Shown: positions 30,316-39,677 of the stretch, piece by piece
How positions within the stretch are numbered: the stretch's first letter is position 1
How the letters are laid out: every line of letters begins with the position of its first letter
DNA from: Brevibacterium antiquum
GTDB lineage: Bacteria > Actinomycetota > Actinomycetes > Actinomycetales > Brevibacteriaceae
Direction of reading: 5' to 3'
DNA length: 64,000 nucleotides
NCBI RefSeq assembly: GCF_016107655.1
Contig: NZ_JABASX010000005.1
Coordinates: forward strand, 186,001-250,000
The notes under the pieces: model-generated
Databases searched by the model: none
What the model was told of the DNA's origin: nothing
The model's input: only the letters and a program-made list of their open reading frames with translations
Translations under genes and position numbers: made by a program

Positions 30316-31793
30316 AATACGAAGAGGCGATCAAGAAATACGATCCGGTCATCGGCATCGAGGTCCACGTCGAGCTCGGTACCGCGACCAAGATGTTCGA
30401 CGCCGCCCCCAACACCTTCGGCGGGGGACCGAACACCAACATCACCCCCACCTCGCTGGGACTGCCCGGCTCCCTTCCCGTCGTCAACGAGAAGGGTGTG
30501 GAGTACGCCATCAAGATCGGCCTGGCGCTGGGCTGTGAGATCGCTGAGACCTGCCGCTTCGCCCGGAAGAACTACTTCTACCCGGACGTTCCCAAGGACT
30601 TCCAGACCAGCCAGTCCGATGAGCCCATCGCCGCTGAAGGTGAGGTCGAGATCGAGCTCGAAGACGGAACGATGTTCACCATCCCCATCGAGCGCGCCCA
30701 CATGGAAGAGGACGCGGGCAAGAACACCCATATCGGCGGCGCCACCGGCCGCATCCACGGAGCCGACCATTCCCTGGTCGACTACAACCGCGCCGGTGTG
30801 CCCCTGGTCGAGATCGTGACCCACCCGATCACCGGGACAGGGGATCGGGCCGCCGAGGTGGCCTCCACCTACGTGCGCACGCTGCGCGACATCTTCCGCG
30901 CCCTCGACGTCTCCGAAGCACGCATGGAACAGGGCAACGTCCGTGCCGATGTCAACGTGTCCCTGCGCGAGAGCCCCGATGCTCCACTGGGCACCCGCAC
31001 AGAGACGAAGAACGTCAACTCCTTCCGTTCGATCGAACGCGCGGTCCGCTACGAGATCGCCCGCCAGGCGACCCGGCTCGAAGCCGGAGAGAAGATCGTG
31101 CAGGAGACCCGTCACTTCCATGAAGGCACGGGGGAGACCTCGTCGGGGCGCCCGAAGTCCGACGCCGATGACTACCGTTACTTCCCGGAGCCCGATCTGG
31201 TGCCTCTCGTCCCCAGCCGCGATTGGGTCGAGGAGCTGCGGGCGACTCTGCCTGAACTGCCTGCGCAGAAGCGCCGCCGTCTTGCAGGCGTGTGGGGCTT
31301 CTCCGACCTGGAGATGCGTGACATCGTCAACGCCGGTCTGCTCGAAGTCATCGAGGAGACGGTAGACGCCGGCGCGAAGCCTGCAGCGGCACGCAAATGG
31401 TGGACCGGTGAGGTCGCCAGGCTGGCCAACCAGAAGGATCAGCCCACCGCCGAGCTCGTCACACCGAAGCAGGTCGCAGCTCTGATCGGACTGATCAACG
31501 AGGGCAAGCTCAATGACAAGCTCGCGAAGGACGTCCTCACAGCCGTTGCCGACGGAGAAGGCGAACCGGCCGAGGTGATGAGTGCGCGTGGTCTCGAGAT
31601 CGTCGAAGACACCGGTGCGCTTGAGGCCGCCGTTGAGGAAGCCATCGCTGCGAACCCCGACGTGGTCGAGAAGATCAAGGGCGGGAAGATGCAGGCCATC
31701 GGTGCCCTGATGGGACCGATCATGAAGGCCACCCGCGGTCAGGCCGATGCCGGAAAGGCCAAGGACCTGATCCTGGCCAAGATCAACGGCTGA
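30312..31793 (+). CDS. gatB: Asp-tRNA(Asn)/Glu-tRNA(Gln) amidotransferase subunit B
   Basis: Kinase and tRNA-binding subunit that phosphorylates Glu-tRNA(Gln) and transfers ammonia. Motifs: [41 protein letters not shown] and [19 protein letters not shown]; the C-terminal YqeY-like tail ends [21 protein letters not shown]. Length 493. Starts at GTG 30312 overlapping the gatA stop. Confidence 0.97.
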   Translation: MKYEEAIKKYDPVIGIEVHVELGTATKMFDAAPNTFGGGPNTNITPTSLGLPGSLPVVNEKGVEYAIKIGLALGCEIAETCRFARKNYFYPDVPKDFQTSQSDEPIAAEGEVEIELEDGTMFTIPIERAHMEEDAGKNTHIGGATGRIHGADHSLVDYNRAGVPLVEIVTHPITGTGDRAAEVASTYVRTLRDIFRALDVSEARMEQGNVRADVNVSLRESPDAPLGTRTETKNVNSFRSIERAVRYEIARQATRLEAGEKIVQETRHFHEGTGETSSGRPKSDADDYRYFPEPDLVPLVPSRDWVEELRATLPELPAQKRRRLAGVWGFSDLEMRDIVNAGLLEVIEETVDAGAKPAAARKWWTGEVARLANQKDQPTAELVTPKQVAALIGLINEGKLNDKLAKDVLTAVADGEGEPAEVMSARGLEIVEDTGALEAAVEEAIAANPDVVEKIKGGKMQAIGALMGPIMKATRGQADAGKAKDLILAKING

Positions 31794-31802
31794 TTTCGCC
31801 GG

Positions 31803-31824
31803 CGGTCGCTTCAGCAGGCGACCG
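31803..31824. terminator. Hairpin just after gatB
   Basis: CGGTCGC and GCGACCG form a perfect seven-base stem with an eight-base loop, ten bases after the gatB stop. No T run follows, so it is only a possible terminator or mRNA-stabilising hairpin. Confidence 0.4.
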
Positions 31825-31844
31825 AACAGAACTCAGGATTGATC

Positions 31845-31895
31845 CAGCCACACCCTCTAGACTCGGATACCAAAGAAGTCCGGAGGGTGTGGCTG
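31845..31895. terminator. Long-loop hairpin downstream of gatB
   Basis: CAGCCACACCCTC (31845-31857) and GAGGGTGTGGCTG (31883-31895) are perfect 13-base inverted arms separated by 25 bases. The loop contains a TAGACT-like -10, so the arms may instead be an operator for the following gene. Confidence 0.45.
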
Positions 31896-31987
31896 TTCGC
31901 ATTCTCACGGGCCAGACGCTGACAGCGCCGGACCAGGATTCGGCGGATCAGGCGTGAGGGTGCCATCCGTACGTGGAGGTGAATGCG

Positions 31988-33058
31988 GTGTCCCAGTCGT
32001 GGAAGTCGTTGTGGAAGAGCGAATGCGGGAAGTCGATCCCGATCTATCGCATCCTTGTGCCCGAAAGCGTCAACCAGGGCATTATGAAGGCCTGGAACGC
32101 TCGCGGGTACCGCTACACCGCCGGAGCACCGAGCGCGATCATGCTCACCGGGGGAATGCGTCGGAACTTCTTCCGCTCCAGCATGCTGTTCAAGGGCGGC
32201 ACAGGCACCGGAGCCGCTGTCACTGCGGGCTTCGCCGCGCCGGGCGGTTTGGCGCTGCTGTCCGGATTCGCCGACGCCGCGCTGACATTCGGAGCGCTCG
32301 GAGGAGTGACCGCAGTGGGCACCGGTGTGTTCGCCGCAGTCACCGGACCGAAGTACTTCCGTGATCCCAAACGGCTGAGCCGGAAGAACCGTCAGCAGGT
32401 CGGACAGGCACAGTGGATCACGCCCGCTTCGCTGGGGTTCCAACCTGGCCGCAAGGAAGGCCGCGACACCGATGAGCAGCGACTGTTCCACCTTTCGGTG
32501 ACGATCGCGCGAAAGATCGTCCGGACACGCGCCTGGACCCACCCGATCCTGCGCGACCACGTCTCACGTGTCGACCTCGACCATGCTGTCGCCTCGATCG
32601 GAGTGCGATTGGCCGAACTGGTCAGGCTGCGTGAGGAGATCGAGAGCATCAGGGACGCGGGCACCGCGAAGTCGGTGGAGACGTACCTGTCGAAACTCGC
32701 AGTGGCCTTCACCTCGATGGCCAACCGTGTGCTGTCGATGCACGAGTACTATGAGCATCTCATCGCTCTCGACGAGCAGCTCATGCTGCTTCACAATTCC
32801 GAACGCTCACGTGAACTCGGCGACCGCGTCCTCGACGTTCTGTCCCGGACAGCCGCCGATGACTCTGCGGACTGGCAGTTCAGGGAGCTGCGGATCGATG
32901 CTGAGTCACAGTCCTCGATCATCTCGGGCCTGGTTGCCGAGCTCGACCAGACCGCAGACGACTTCGACGATTTCGACACACGTCTGGCGGCTGCCCAGGA
33001 GTCGATCGACGCGCTCGAACCCACGCCCTCATCGGGGCAGGACCGCCGCCTGGAGTGA
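31988..33058 (+). CDS. Unknown protein with a hydrophobic central hairpin and helical C-terminus
   Basis: I do not recognise this 356-residue protein. Residues ~55-110 contain two Gly/Ala-rich hydrophobic stretches (GAAVTAGFAAPGGLALLSGF, TFGALGGVTAVGTGVFAAVTG) that could form a membrane hairpin. The rest is soluble and mostly helical, with FHLSVTIARKIVRTRAWTHP, repeated acidic/hydrophobic heptads and a DQTADDFDDFDTRL coiled-coil-like end. GTG 31988 is chosen because GGAGGT lies seven bases upstream; the frame opens at 31973. Transcribed alone. Confidence 0.65.
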   Translation: MSQSWKSLWKSECGKSIPIYRILVPESVNQGIMKAWNARGYRYTAGAPSAIMLTGGMRRNFFRSSMLFKGGTGTGAAVTAGFAAPGGLALLSGFADAALTFGALGGVTAVGTGVFAAVTGPKYFRDPKRLSRKNRQQVGQAQWITPASLGFQPGRKEGRDTDEQRLFHLSVTIARKIVRTRAWTHPILRDHVSRVDLDHAVASIGVRLAELVRLREEIESIRDAGTAKSVETYLSKLAVAFTSMANRVLSMHEYYEHLIALDEQLMLLHNSERSRELGDRVLDVLSRTAADDSADWQFRELRIDAESQSSIISGLVAELDQTADDFDDFDTRLAAAQESIDALEPTPSSGQDRRLE

Positions 33059-33093
33059 TCCGAACGCAGACGTCGGGGCCAGTGGCGTCGGGA

Positions 33094-33666
33094 TCAATGA
33101 CCGAAGGGATCGGGATCGACACCTGGCGTCCATGAACGCCCGGGAACGTTGTACCCGTTGGCGGCCTGCTCCTTCTTCCACTTCTTCGACCAGCGCTTGT
33201 CGAGTCGGTCCACATAGAGCGTGCCCTGCAGATGATCGTATTCGTGCTGCATGATGCGGGCGAACCAGCCTTCAGCGGTCAGAGACACCGATTTGCCGGT
33301 CTCATCGACACCGTTGACCGTGACACGATCCGCGCGCTTGAGTGGAAAGTCGAGACTGGGTACCGAGAGGCACCCTTCGGTCTCCTCATCGGGATCCGGC
33401 CGGGTGTCGGGGATCTTCGAGGCGATGAGCAGGGGGTTGATGAAAGTGCCGCGTCTGCGGACTCCCGCGTCATCCTCGGCGTTGAAGACGAAGATGCGCT
33501 TAGCCACGCCGATCTGCGGAGCGGCCAGGCCGACACCGTTGCTGGCATCGAGGGTCTCATGCATATCGGCGATCAGGGTGGCGAGCTCGTCGTCGAAGTC
33601 GGTGATCTTCTCCGCACGGTGGTGCAGCACAGGCTCGCCGTAGATGACGATGGGATGAATAGGCAT
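33094..33666 (-). CDS. def: Peptide deformylase
   Basis: Fe/Zn hydrolase that removes formyl groups from new N-termini. All three motifs are intact: GVGLAAPQIG, EGCLSVPS and QHEYDHLQG. Length 190, with a basic C-terminal extension (KRWSKKWKKEQAANGYN) common in actinobacteria. The ATG at 33666 has no ribosome site, but TACGAT (33675-33680, minus strand) ends eight bases upstream, so a leaderless message is likely. The frame extends to 33747 without support. Confidence 0.95.
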   Translation of the reverse strand: MPIHPIVIYGEPVLHHRAEKITDFDDELATLIADMHETLDASNGVGLAAPQIGVAKRIFVFNAEDDAGVRRRGTFINPLLIASKIPDTRPDPDEETEGCLSVPSLDFPLKRADRVTVNGVDETGKSVSLTAEGWFARIMQHEYDHLQGTLYVDRLDKRWSKKWKKEQAANGYNVPGRSWTPGVDPDPFGH

Positions 33667-34137
33667 GAGGACAATCGTATCGGCTTTCCCCACGGCATTC
33701 CGCCTGCCCTTTCGCCCGGTGCTCTGCACGGTCAGCAGCAGATCCACGATCGTCTCAGCGTCTCAGATTCGCACTCCTTCGCCAGTGTCGAAACAGTGGT
33801 GCGGCGTATCGAAGGTGGAGCGTCAGAGGAGACAAAATCGTCATTCGCCGCCTTGATTGTTCAGCGGTTCTCTCGGATCAAGCCCTTCTTGCCGCGATCA
33901 GAAACGGGTTCTTCATTGACTATGACTCGCGATGACATGATATTTCGCCCGAAGCGAACATAGATTGTTGAGCAACCGTATGGGGAACAACCTCGAATGT
34001 GCCGTGGTTATGATGGTGATGAACCGTCTCGGTCCACGAGACGAGATCAGCAGCTGAAGCCTTCGGCTGATGGTCGCGTGACTGATTCGTCACAGCCCTC
34101 AGCACCGGGCGAACAAAGAAGCTTGAAAGGACATGTC
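33667..34137. other. 471-base intergenic region between def and cysK
   Basis: Divergent promoters for def and cysK must lie here. It is more A+T-rich than its surroundings, especially 33830-34000. Visible: the def -10 (33675-33680); a small palindrome TTCGC/GCGAA near 33944; and CGTCTC/GAGACG arms (seven-base loop) near 34025. An in-frame upward extension of cysK begins at 33997 but has no ribosome site. I see no recognised riboswitch. Confidence 0.5.
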
Positions 34138-35064
34138 TTGACCATCTTCAACAATGTTTCCGAACTGGTCGGCCGCACTCCGCTCATTCGCGTGAACAAG
34201 GCCAGCGAACGTTCCGGCGCAGAGATCGTCGCTAAGCTCGAATCCTACAATCCCGCGAACTCGGTCAAGGACCGCATCGGTGTCGCGATGATCGACGCCG
34301 CTGAGGCCTCGGGTGAGCTCAAGTCGGGCGGAACCATCGTTGAAGCGACCTCCGGCAACACCGGCATCGCCTTGGCCATGGTGGGCACCTCACGTGGATA
34401 CAAAGTTCTGCTGACCATGCCGGAGTCGATGTCGAAGGAACGTCGTGCACTTCTGCGCGCCTTCGGTGCCGAACTCGTACTCACCGAAAAGGCCAAGGGC
34501 ATGAAGGGTGCCGTCGAGAAGGCGGAAGAGCTTGCCGCTGAGGGTGCGGTGCTCGTCCGCCAGTTCGAGAACCAGGCCAATGCCGACATCCACCGCGCTA
34601 CGACCGGTCCGGAGATCCTGGCTGACACCGATGGCAAGGTCGACATCTTCGTCTCGGGCATCGGCACCGGCGGAACCATCACGGGAGCCGGAGCCGCTCT
34701 GCGTGAGGCCAACCCGGACGTCAAGATCGTCGCCGTCGAGCCCGCAGCCTCCCCGCTGCTCTCCGGTGGAGACGCCGGCCCGCACATGATCCAGGGACTC
34801 GGTGCCAACTTCGTCCCCGGCGTGCTCAACACCAAGATCTACGATGAGGTCATCACCATCGAGAACGAGGAATCCTTCACCCGCGCCCGCGAGGTCGCGA
34901 AGGAAGAGGGACTGCTCGTCGGAATCTCGTCAGGTGCCGCACTTATCGCCGCGGAGCAGCTGGGTGCACGCCCTGAGAACGCAGGCAAGCGAATCGTCGT
35001 CATTCTGCCCGACTTCGGCGAACGCTACCTGTCGACTCCGCTGTTCGCCGAGTACATGGACTGA
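34138..35064 (+). CDS. cysK: Cysteine synthase (O-acetylserine sulfhydrylase)
   Basis: PLP enzyme making cysteine from O-acetylserine and sulfide. The PLP lysine is in [11 protein letters not shown], the substrate loop is [12 protein letters not shown], and the phosphate-binding loop is [10 protein letters not shown]. Length 308. TTG 34138 is chosen because GAAAGGA lies seven bases upstream and the protein then begins [15 protein letters not shown] as in the family; the frame continues up to 33997 without support. cysE, its partner, follows after a strong hairpin. Confidence 0.95.
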   Translation: MTIFNNVSELVGRTPLIRVNKASERSGAEIVAKLESYNPANSVKDRIGVAMIDAAEASGELKSGGTIVEATSGNTGIALAMVGTSRGYKVLLTMPESMSKERRALLRAFGAELVLTEKAKGMKGAVEKAEELAAEGAVLVRQFENQANADIHRATTGPEILADTDGKVDIFVSGIGTGGTITGAGAALREANPDVKIVAVEPAASPLLSGGDAGPHMIQGLGANFVPGVLNTKIYDEVITIENEESFTRAREVAKEEGLLVGISSGAALIAAEQLGARPENAGKRIVVILPDFGERYLSTPLFAEYMD

Positions 35065-35111
35065 GCAGAGGAACTTCGGCCGAGCACTGCCTGGGGCAGA
35101 TGCAGGTTGAC

Positions 35112-35149
35112 CGGTGAGGGCGTCAAACACATGTTTGGCGCCCTCACCG
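35112..35149. terminator. Strong hairpin between cysK and cysE
   Basis: CGGTGAGGGCG-T-CAAAC (35112-35128) pairs with GTTTG-G-CGCCCTCACCG (35133-35149) in a 17-base stem with one wobble pair and a four-base loop. No T tract follows. It could terminate cysK or act as a processing site that sets the cysK/cysE ratio. Confidence 0.65.
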
Positions 35150-35189
35150 CATTGAGGATTGACGATCACGAGCGTGAAGGACTGTTGAG

Positions 35190-35870
35190 ATGAAGGCACT
35201 GTGGACTCTGGCGGCTGGGGCGATCGGCGCAGCCGCCTACGGACTGAGTCGACCCGGGGTGCGCGCGGCTCTGCGCGAAGACCTCGATACCGTTCGCAGA
35301 CGCGATCCTGCGGCCAGGAACGACTTCGTCTCGCTGGTCTCCTACCCGGGCATGCACGCGATCTGGGCGCACCGCGGGCTGCACCGCCTGTGGCAGAACG
35401 ACACCACCAAGGTGCCTGCCAGGCTGATGTCCCAGGCTGTGCGAACTCTGACTGGCGTCGAGATCCACCCCGGCGCCCAGATCGGGCGACGCTTCTTCAT
35501 CGACCACGCCAACGGAGTCGTCATCGGCGAGACCTCTGAGATCGGTGACGACGTGATGCTCTACCACCAGGTCACCCTGGGCGGAACGTCGATGGAGCAG
35601 ACGAAGCGTCACCCGACCATCGGCAATCACGTCCTCGTGGGCGCCGGTGCGAAGATCCTCGGACCTGTCGTCGTGGGCGACAATTCCTCAGTCGGCGCGA
35701 ATGCGGTCGTCGTCAAGGACGTCGCCGCCGACTCGAGTGCAGTCGGAATCCCGGCAAAGGTCAGGCCCTATAAGAAGCCCATCGGCGCCGAGGCGGCCAC
35801 CTTGGATGCCGCTAGTGCGCGGTCCAAGTACGCCGACTTCGAACTGATCGACCCCGCCATCTGGATCTGA
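35190..35870 (+). CDS. cysE: Serine O-acetyltransferase
   Basis: Makes O-acetylserine for CysK. The left-handed beta-helix hexapeptides are clear ([61 protein letters not shown]). Length 226, with a short N-terminal helical part beginning [18 protein letters not shown]. The C-terminus ends in Ile, as required for binding into the CysK active site in the cysteine synthase complex, so complex formation is plausible. Confidence 0.95.
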   Translation: MKALWTLAAGAIGAAAYGLSRPGVRAALREDLDTVRRRDPAARNDFVSLVSYPGMHAIWAHRGLHRLWQNDTTKVPARLMSQAVRTLTGVEIHPGAQIGRRFFIDHANGVVIGETSEIGDDVMLYHQVTLGGTSMEQTKRHPTIGNHVLVGAGAKILGPVVVGDNSSVGANAVVVKDVAADSSAVGIPAKVRPYKKPIGAEAATLDAASARSKYADFELIDPAIWI

Positions 35871-35887
35871 TCGCCATCTGGATCTGA
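35855..35887 (+). repeat. Stop-codon-spanning tandem duplication at cysE
   Basis: CGCCATCTGGATCTGA (35855-35870, including the cysE stop) is exactly repeated at 35872-35887. A weaker third copy, AGCCAGATCTGA, ends at 35904. The three TGA triplets fall in three different frames. Confidence 0.75.
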
Positions 35888-36090
35888 GTGCCAGCCAGAT
35901 CTGAACGAGAGGCTTGCTCACCTGCCTCACGCAGAAGCGCAGTCTTCGCCGGGCCCACCCCGTCGGCATCCCTGAAGGATCTCGACGCGAAGGGCCCGGC
36001 GATTGCTGTCCCCTGGCGTTTGAGGGCGCCGCGTGATCACTGTGTGACGAAGCTCGGGAATACTTACCCGGCAGTGTCTGTTAAACTTTC

Positions 36091-36113
36091 AACTAGTTAC
36101 TTCAAAACTGAAG
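36091..36113. promoter_or_regulatory. Candidate MarR operator upstream of the monooxygenase operon
   Basis: Two palindromes lie side by side in an unusually A+T-rich stretch: AACTAGTT (36091-36098) and CTTCA-AAAC-TGAAG (36100-36113), about 50 bases before the first gene. The operon ends in a MarR regulator, and such regulators usually bind palindromes in their own promoter. The rest of the 291-base gap shows nothing else. Confidence 0.45.
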
Positions 36114-36161
36114 CTATTCAGTTCAAGGGGAGTTCGCGAGCGGCGAGCAGAAGGAGCAGAC

Positions 36162-37340
36162 ATGGAACTCGGAATCTTCACCATCGGAGACGTCACCAGC
36201 GATCCCTCCAATGGGACGACGGTGTCTGAGAATCAGCGGATCAAGAACACGGTCGAGATCGCCAAAAAGGCCGAAGAGGTCGGCCTCGACGTCTTCGCCA
36301 CCGGTCAGCACCACAACCCGCCGTTCGTCGCACCCGCGAACCCGCCGGTCCTGCTTGCGAACATCGCGGCACAGACGGAGAAGCTGCGTCTGTCGACAGC
36401 CACCACGCTGATCACCACCACCGATCCGGTGCGCATCGCCGAAGACTACTCCTATGCTCAGCACCTCTCCGATGGACGCATCAGCCTGATCATGGGACGC
36501 GGCAACACGGGCCCCGTCTACCCCTGGTTCGGCAAGGACATCCGCTCGGGCATCCCACTGGCGGTGGAGAACTACAACCTGCTCTACCGCCTCTGGCGCG
36601 AGAAGAACATCGACTGGGAAGGCAAGTTCCGCACGCCTCTCAACGGGTTCACCGTGACACCGACACCACTCGACGATGTCCCACCCTTCGTGTGGCACGG
36701 ATCTATCCGGAGCCCCGAAATCGCTGAGCAGGCCGCGTACTACGGCGACGGATTCTTCCACAACAACATCTTCTGGCCGATGTCGCACACCGCCCGCATG
36801 GTCCAGCTCTACCGTCAGCGCTACGAGTACTACGGACACGGAGCCGCGCACCAGGCGATCGTCGGACTCGGCGGTCAGGTGTTCATGCGCAAGAACTCGC
36901 AGGACGCCGTCAACGAGTTCCGTCCGTACTTCGACAATGCGCCGGTCTACGGCCACGGCCCCAGCCTCGAGGACTTCTCGACGCAGACCCCGTTGACCGT
37001 CGGATCGCCCCAGCAGGTCATCGAACGCACCCTGAGCTTCCGCGACTGGGCCGGTGACTACCAGCGCCAGCTCTTCCTCATCGACCACGCGGGCCTGCCG
37101 CAGAAGACGGTGCTGGAACAGCTCGACCTCCTCGGCGAGGAAGTCGTCCCGGTCCTGCGGAAGGAATTCGCGAAGGACCGTCCGGCCGACGTCCCCGATG
37201 CACCGATACACGAGTCACTCGTCATCCGTCACAGCGAAGGCCGGGACCCCATCCCCGGCGGCGGTCCCGGATCGCGTGCCTATGCCGACCGTCAGGCCAA
37301 GGCCGCAGAGCAGAGTGAGACCCAAGGAGCTGATCGATGA
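36162..37340 (+). CDS. LLM-class FMN-dependent monooxygenase (CE1758-like)
   Basis: Bacterial-luciferase-fold oxidoreductase of 392 residues. Recognisable parts: MELGIFTIGDVTSDP, FATGQHHNPPFVAPANP, LITTTDPVRIAEDYSYAQHLSDG and MGRGNTGPVYPWFGKD, characteristic of the CE1758 subgroup. It should use reduced FMN to oxygenate or reduce an unknown small molecule. AAGGAG precedes the ATG. It overlaps the following flavin reductase by ATGA, which explains its flavin supply. Confidence 0.87.
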   Translation: MELGIFTIGDVTSDPSNGTTVSENQRIKNTVEIAKKAEEVGLDVFATGQHHNPPFVAPANPPVLLANIAAQTEKLRLSTATTLITTTDPVRIAEDYSYAQHLSDGRISLIMGRGNTGPVYPWFGKDIRSGIPLAVENYNLLYRLWREKNIDWEGKFRTPLNGFTVTPTPLDDVPPFVWHGSIRSPEIAEQAAYYGDGFFHNNIFWPMSHTARMVQLYRQRYEYYGHGAAHQAIVGLGGQVFMRKNSQDAVNEFRPYFDNAPVYGHGPSLEDFSTQTPLTVGSPQQVIERTLSFRDWAGDYQRQLFLIDHAGLPQKTVLEQLDLLGEEVVPVLRKEFAKDRPADVPDAPIHESLVIRHSEGRDPIPGGGPGSRAYADRQAKAAEQSETQGADR

Positions 37341-38050
37341 TGCGCATCCTCAGCATCACGACCTCGCTGAGCGAGGACTCGACCACACTGAAACTGTCGA
37401 ACAAGATCATCGCGGCGGCCGCCTCGGCGGCAGAAGCTGCAGGTCTGAGCGCGGAGACCGACCACATCAACGTGCGGAACCTGAGCTCAGACCTCACCGA
37501 TATGGCCCTGACCGGGTTCCGTTCGGAGAACCTCGAAGCAGCATTCGCACAGGTCGCCGAGGCGGAGGTGATCGTCACCGTCGCACCCGTGTACAAGGTC
37601 GCACCAGTGGGCCTGCACACCTTGTTCTGGCAGCTCATCGACGAAAAGGCACTGGCGAGCAAGCCCGTGCTCATCGGCTCGACCGGCGGCACACCGCGGC
37701 ACTCACTGGCCGGGGAGAACGTGCTGCGTCCGATGCTGTCCTACCTCAAGGGCATCGTCGTGCCGACGACGGTCTTCGCCGCGACCGATGATTGGGGCAG
37801 CATCGAAGGCGGCCGCAGCCTCAACGCCCGGATCGCACAGGCCAGCGAGGAGCTGATCGGATTGGCAGCGAGTCTGAACGGTGCCGGCGCCGATTCGAGC
37901 GCAGGCCCTGCTGACGAGGGCGACGACACCGACACTGCGTCCACGACGACCGGCGAATTCGGCCGGCGTGGCGCGCGGCGAAACCCAAGCATCGATGATG
38001 AGTTCGATCCCGAACTCATCACCCCCTTCGCGCAGCTGCTTGAGGGATGA
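37337..38050 (+). CDS. NADPH-dependent FMN reductase (CE1759-like)
   Basis: Flavodoxin-fold reductase, 237 residues. The N-terminal ISITTSLSEDSTT phosphate loop, the central VAPVYKVAPVGLHTLFWQL, and GSTGGTPRHSLAGENVLRPML are typical of the CE1759 family paired with CE1758 monooxygenases. The last ~60 residues are Asp/Ala/Thr-rich and end in FDPELITPFAQLL. AAGGAG lies seven bases from the start; it overlaps the MarR gene. Confidence 0.87.
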   Translation: MMRILSITTSLSEDSTTLKLSNKIIAAAASAAEAAGLSAETDHINVRNLSSDLTDMALTGFRSENLEAAFAQVAEAEVIVTVAPVYKVAPVGLHTLFWQLIDEKALASKPVLIGSTGGTPRHSLAGENVLRPMLSYLKGIVVPTTVFAATDDWGSIEGGRSLNARIAQASEELIGLAASLNGAGADSSAGPADEGDDTDTASTTTGEFGRRGARRNPSIDDEFDPELITPFAQLLEG

Positions 38051-38517
38051 CGATGGTCGAGATCAAGCTCGGCCGGGATCGTGACGCGCTTGCGCAGAGA
38101 TCGTGGCGGCTGTACTTCGAGACCTCGCAGCGTCTCCGGCAGAACCTCGAGGGCAATCTCAAGGACAGGGCCGGTCTGACCGTCAGCGACTACAACACGC
38201 TGCTGCTGCTGTGGGAGGAGCCGACTCACCTGCTGACGATGAGTGTGCTGGCCAAGAAGTTGGTGTTCTCACCCTCACGGCTCAACTACCGGATCAAAGT
38301 GTTGGAAGACGCCGGTCTGGTGACGAAGACGGAATGTACGGAGGACAAGCGGGCACACAACGTCGGCCTCACCGAGGCTGGAGCGCAGGCCTTCCTCAGC
38401 GCGGGGCGTCAGCACCGGGAGAACATCGACGAGGTGTTCCTCTCCCACGTCGACGATGAGGAGCTCGAGGTCATCGAGCGAGTATTCGCAAGGATCGGCA
38501 AGGCGCTGCCCGAATAG
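38047..38517 (+). CDS. MarR-family transcriptional regulator
   Basis: 156 residues with a winged helix: SDYNTLLLLWEEP, LTMSVLAKKLVFSPSRLNYRIKVLEDAGLV and the wing KTECTEDKRAHNVGLTEAG. Third gene of the monooxygenase-reductase operon, probably an autorepressor responding to the operon's substrate. ATG 38053 has better spacing from GAGGG than ATG 38047, which overlaps the previous stop. Confidence 0.88.
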   Translation: MTMVEIKLGRDRDALAQRSWRLYFETSQRLRQNLEGNLKDRAGLTVSDYNTLLLLWEEPTHLLTMSVLAKKLVFSPSRLNYRIKVLEDAGLVTKTECTEDKRAHNVGLTEAGAQAFLSAGRQHRENIDEVFLSHVDDEELEVIERVFARIGKALPE

Positions 38518-38549
38518 GATCTCCCTGATCAGACCCTGCCCGAGTGAGG
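38506..38549 (+). repeat. Stop-codon-spanning duplication at the MarR gene
   Basis: CTGCCCGAATAGG (38506-38518, with the TAG stop) is echoed by CTGCCCGAGTGAGG (38536-38549), in which the stop has become TGA. The later TGA is in the same frame as the gene's stop. Confidence 0.5.
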
Positions 38550-38571
38550 CTGTTCGTGGGACAATGTGTCT

Positions 38572-39519
38572 ATGTCGATCAAGACCATTGCCTTCCCAGA
38601 TTCGGAACTCCGCAACCGCGTCATCGCTCGGATTCCGGCGCACCAGCGTGCCAACGTCGACCTGGTCGTCTACTCTGACGCCGAGAAGTCGGCGAAGCTG
38701 AGCCGAGACGATGTCGATGTCGTCGTGCTTCCGTACCTCGATTCGGGTGCGACCATCGAACTGCTCGACGAGCTGCCGAACCTGAGCCTGGTCGTCACCC
38801 AGACCACCGGCTACGACCCGGTCGCGCACCTTCCCGAGCGCGGCATCCAGGTGGCGACCGCCTCGGGCGTGCACACCGGCGGAACGGCCGAGCTCGCCCT
38901 GACTCTGACCTTGGCCAGCCTGCGCGGCATCGATGACGCCGTGCGCGCGCAGAGTGCAAGGATCTGGAATCACAAGCGCAACCGTTCCCTGCAGGACCGT
39001 CGCGTCATGATCATCGGCGCCGGTGAGATCGGGTCGGCGATCGCCGATCGATTCGCACCCTTCGAAGTCGACCTCACACGGGTCGCGACGAGGGCACGCG
39101 AAGACGATCGCGGGACAATCCACAGCGTCGAGGAGCTGCCGACGCTGCTTCCCCACACCGAGGTGGTCGTCCTCATCACGCCTCTGACCGAGTCGACGAA
39201 CAAGCTTGTCGACAAGGACTTCCTGGCCCAGCTGCCCGACAATGCTCTCATCGTCAACGTCGCTCGAGGCAAGGTCGTCGACACCGACGCGCTCGTGGCC
39301 GAATTGAGCGCCGGTCGTCTCCATGCCGCACTCGACGTGATGGATCCCGAACCTCTGCCGGAGAACCATCCGCTGTGGGGGACGCCGAACACTCTCATCA
39401 CACCTCATGAGGGAGGAGACACCTCGGCGTTCGAGCCTCGGGTGGTGCAGATCCTGGCCGAGCAGGTCCGTCGTCTCAACGACGGCGAGCAGCCGCTCAA
39501 TCTCGTCTCCACGGAGTGA
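38572..39519 (+). CDS. D-isomer-specific 2-hydroxyacid dehydrogenase
   Basis: NAD(P)-dependent oxidoreductase with the split substrate/nucleotide-binding plan: VVTQTTGYDPVAHLPERG, Rossmann motif MIIGAGEIGSAIADRF, catalytic Arg region IVNVARGKVVDTDALVAEL and catalytic Glu/His (DPEPLPENHPLW, TPHEGGDTSAF). Length 315-317. Start ATG 38572 or GTG 38566; no clear ribosome site, with a weak GACAAT -10 six bases upstream. Substrate unknown (glyoxylate/hydroxypyruvate-like). Confidence 0.85.
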   Translation: MSIKTIAFPDSELRNRVIARIPAHQRANVDLVVYSDAEKSAKLSRDDVDVVVLPYLDSGATIELLDELPNLSLVVTQTTGYDPVAHLPERGIQVATASGVHTGGTAELALTLTLASLRGIDDAVRAQSARIWNHKRNRSLQDRRVMIIGAGEIGSAIADRFAPFEVDLTRVATRAREDDRGTIHSVEELPTLLPHTEVVVLITPLTESTNKLVDKDFLAQLPDNALIVNVARGKVVDTDALVAELSAGRLHAALDVMDPEPLPENHPLWGTPNTLITPHEGGDTSAFEPRVVQILAEQVRRLNDGEQPLNLVSTE

Positions 39520-39568
39520 TCCGAACTCACCTCACGGAGTGATCCGGACTCGCCCTGCGGAGTGATCG
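39511..39568 (+). repeat. Triple stop-codon-spanning repeat
   Basis: ACGGAGTGATCCGAACTC (from 39511, including the TGA stop) recurs as ACGGAGTGATCCGGACTC (from 39534) and CGGAGTGATCG (from 39558). The three TGA triplets (39517, 39540, 39563) occupy three different reading frames. Confidence 0.75.
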
Positions 39569-39617
39569 CAGCAGCTGACGAAGAACCGCCGGCAAGTTCT
39601 CGATGAACTGCTCAAAA

Positions 39618-39671
39618 CAAGTTCCAACATGCGAGAACTTGGCATATGCATGCCGGACTCCGGCGTAGAGT
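39618..39671 (+). promoter_or_regulatory. ilvD promoter with palindromes; leaderless start
   Basis: CAAGTTC (39618-39624) and GAACTTG (39635-39641) are inverted arms ten bases apart; GGCAT-ATGC-ATGCC (39641-39654) overlaps the second arm. TAGAGT (39666-39671) is a -10 ending six bases before the ilvD ATG at 39678, which has no ribosome site. The palindromes sit at the -35 region and look like an operator for an unidentified regulator. Confidence 0.5.
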
Positions 39672-39677
39672 GCCTGC

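Noticed and set aside
34024-34046. CGTCTC/GAGACG hairpin upstream of cysK as a riboswitch
   Set aside because: Only six paired bases and no match to a riboswitch class I know; kept as a note in the intergenic entry.
33997-34137. N-terminal extension of cysK, or a cysteine-sensing upstream ORF
   Set aside because: The stretch has one Cys codon only, no ribosome site and no resemblance to CysK; TTG 34138 has a good ribosome site and the family N-terminus.
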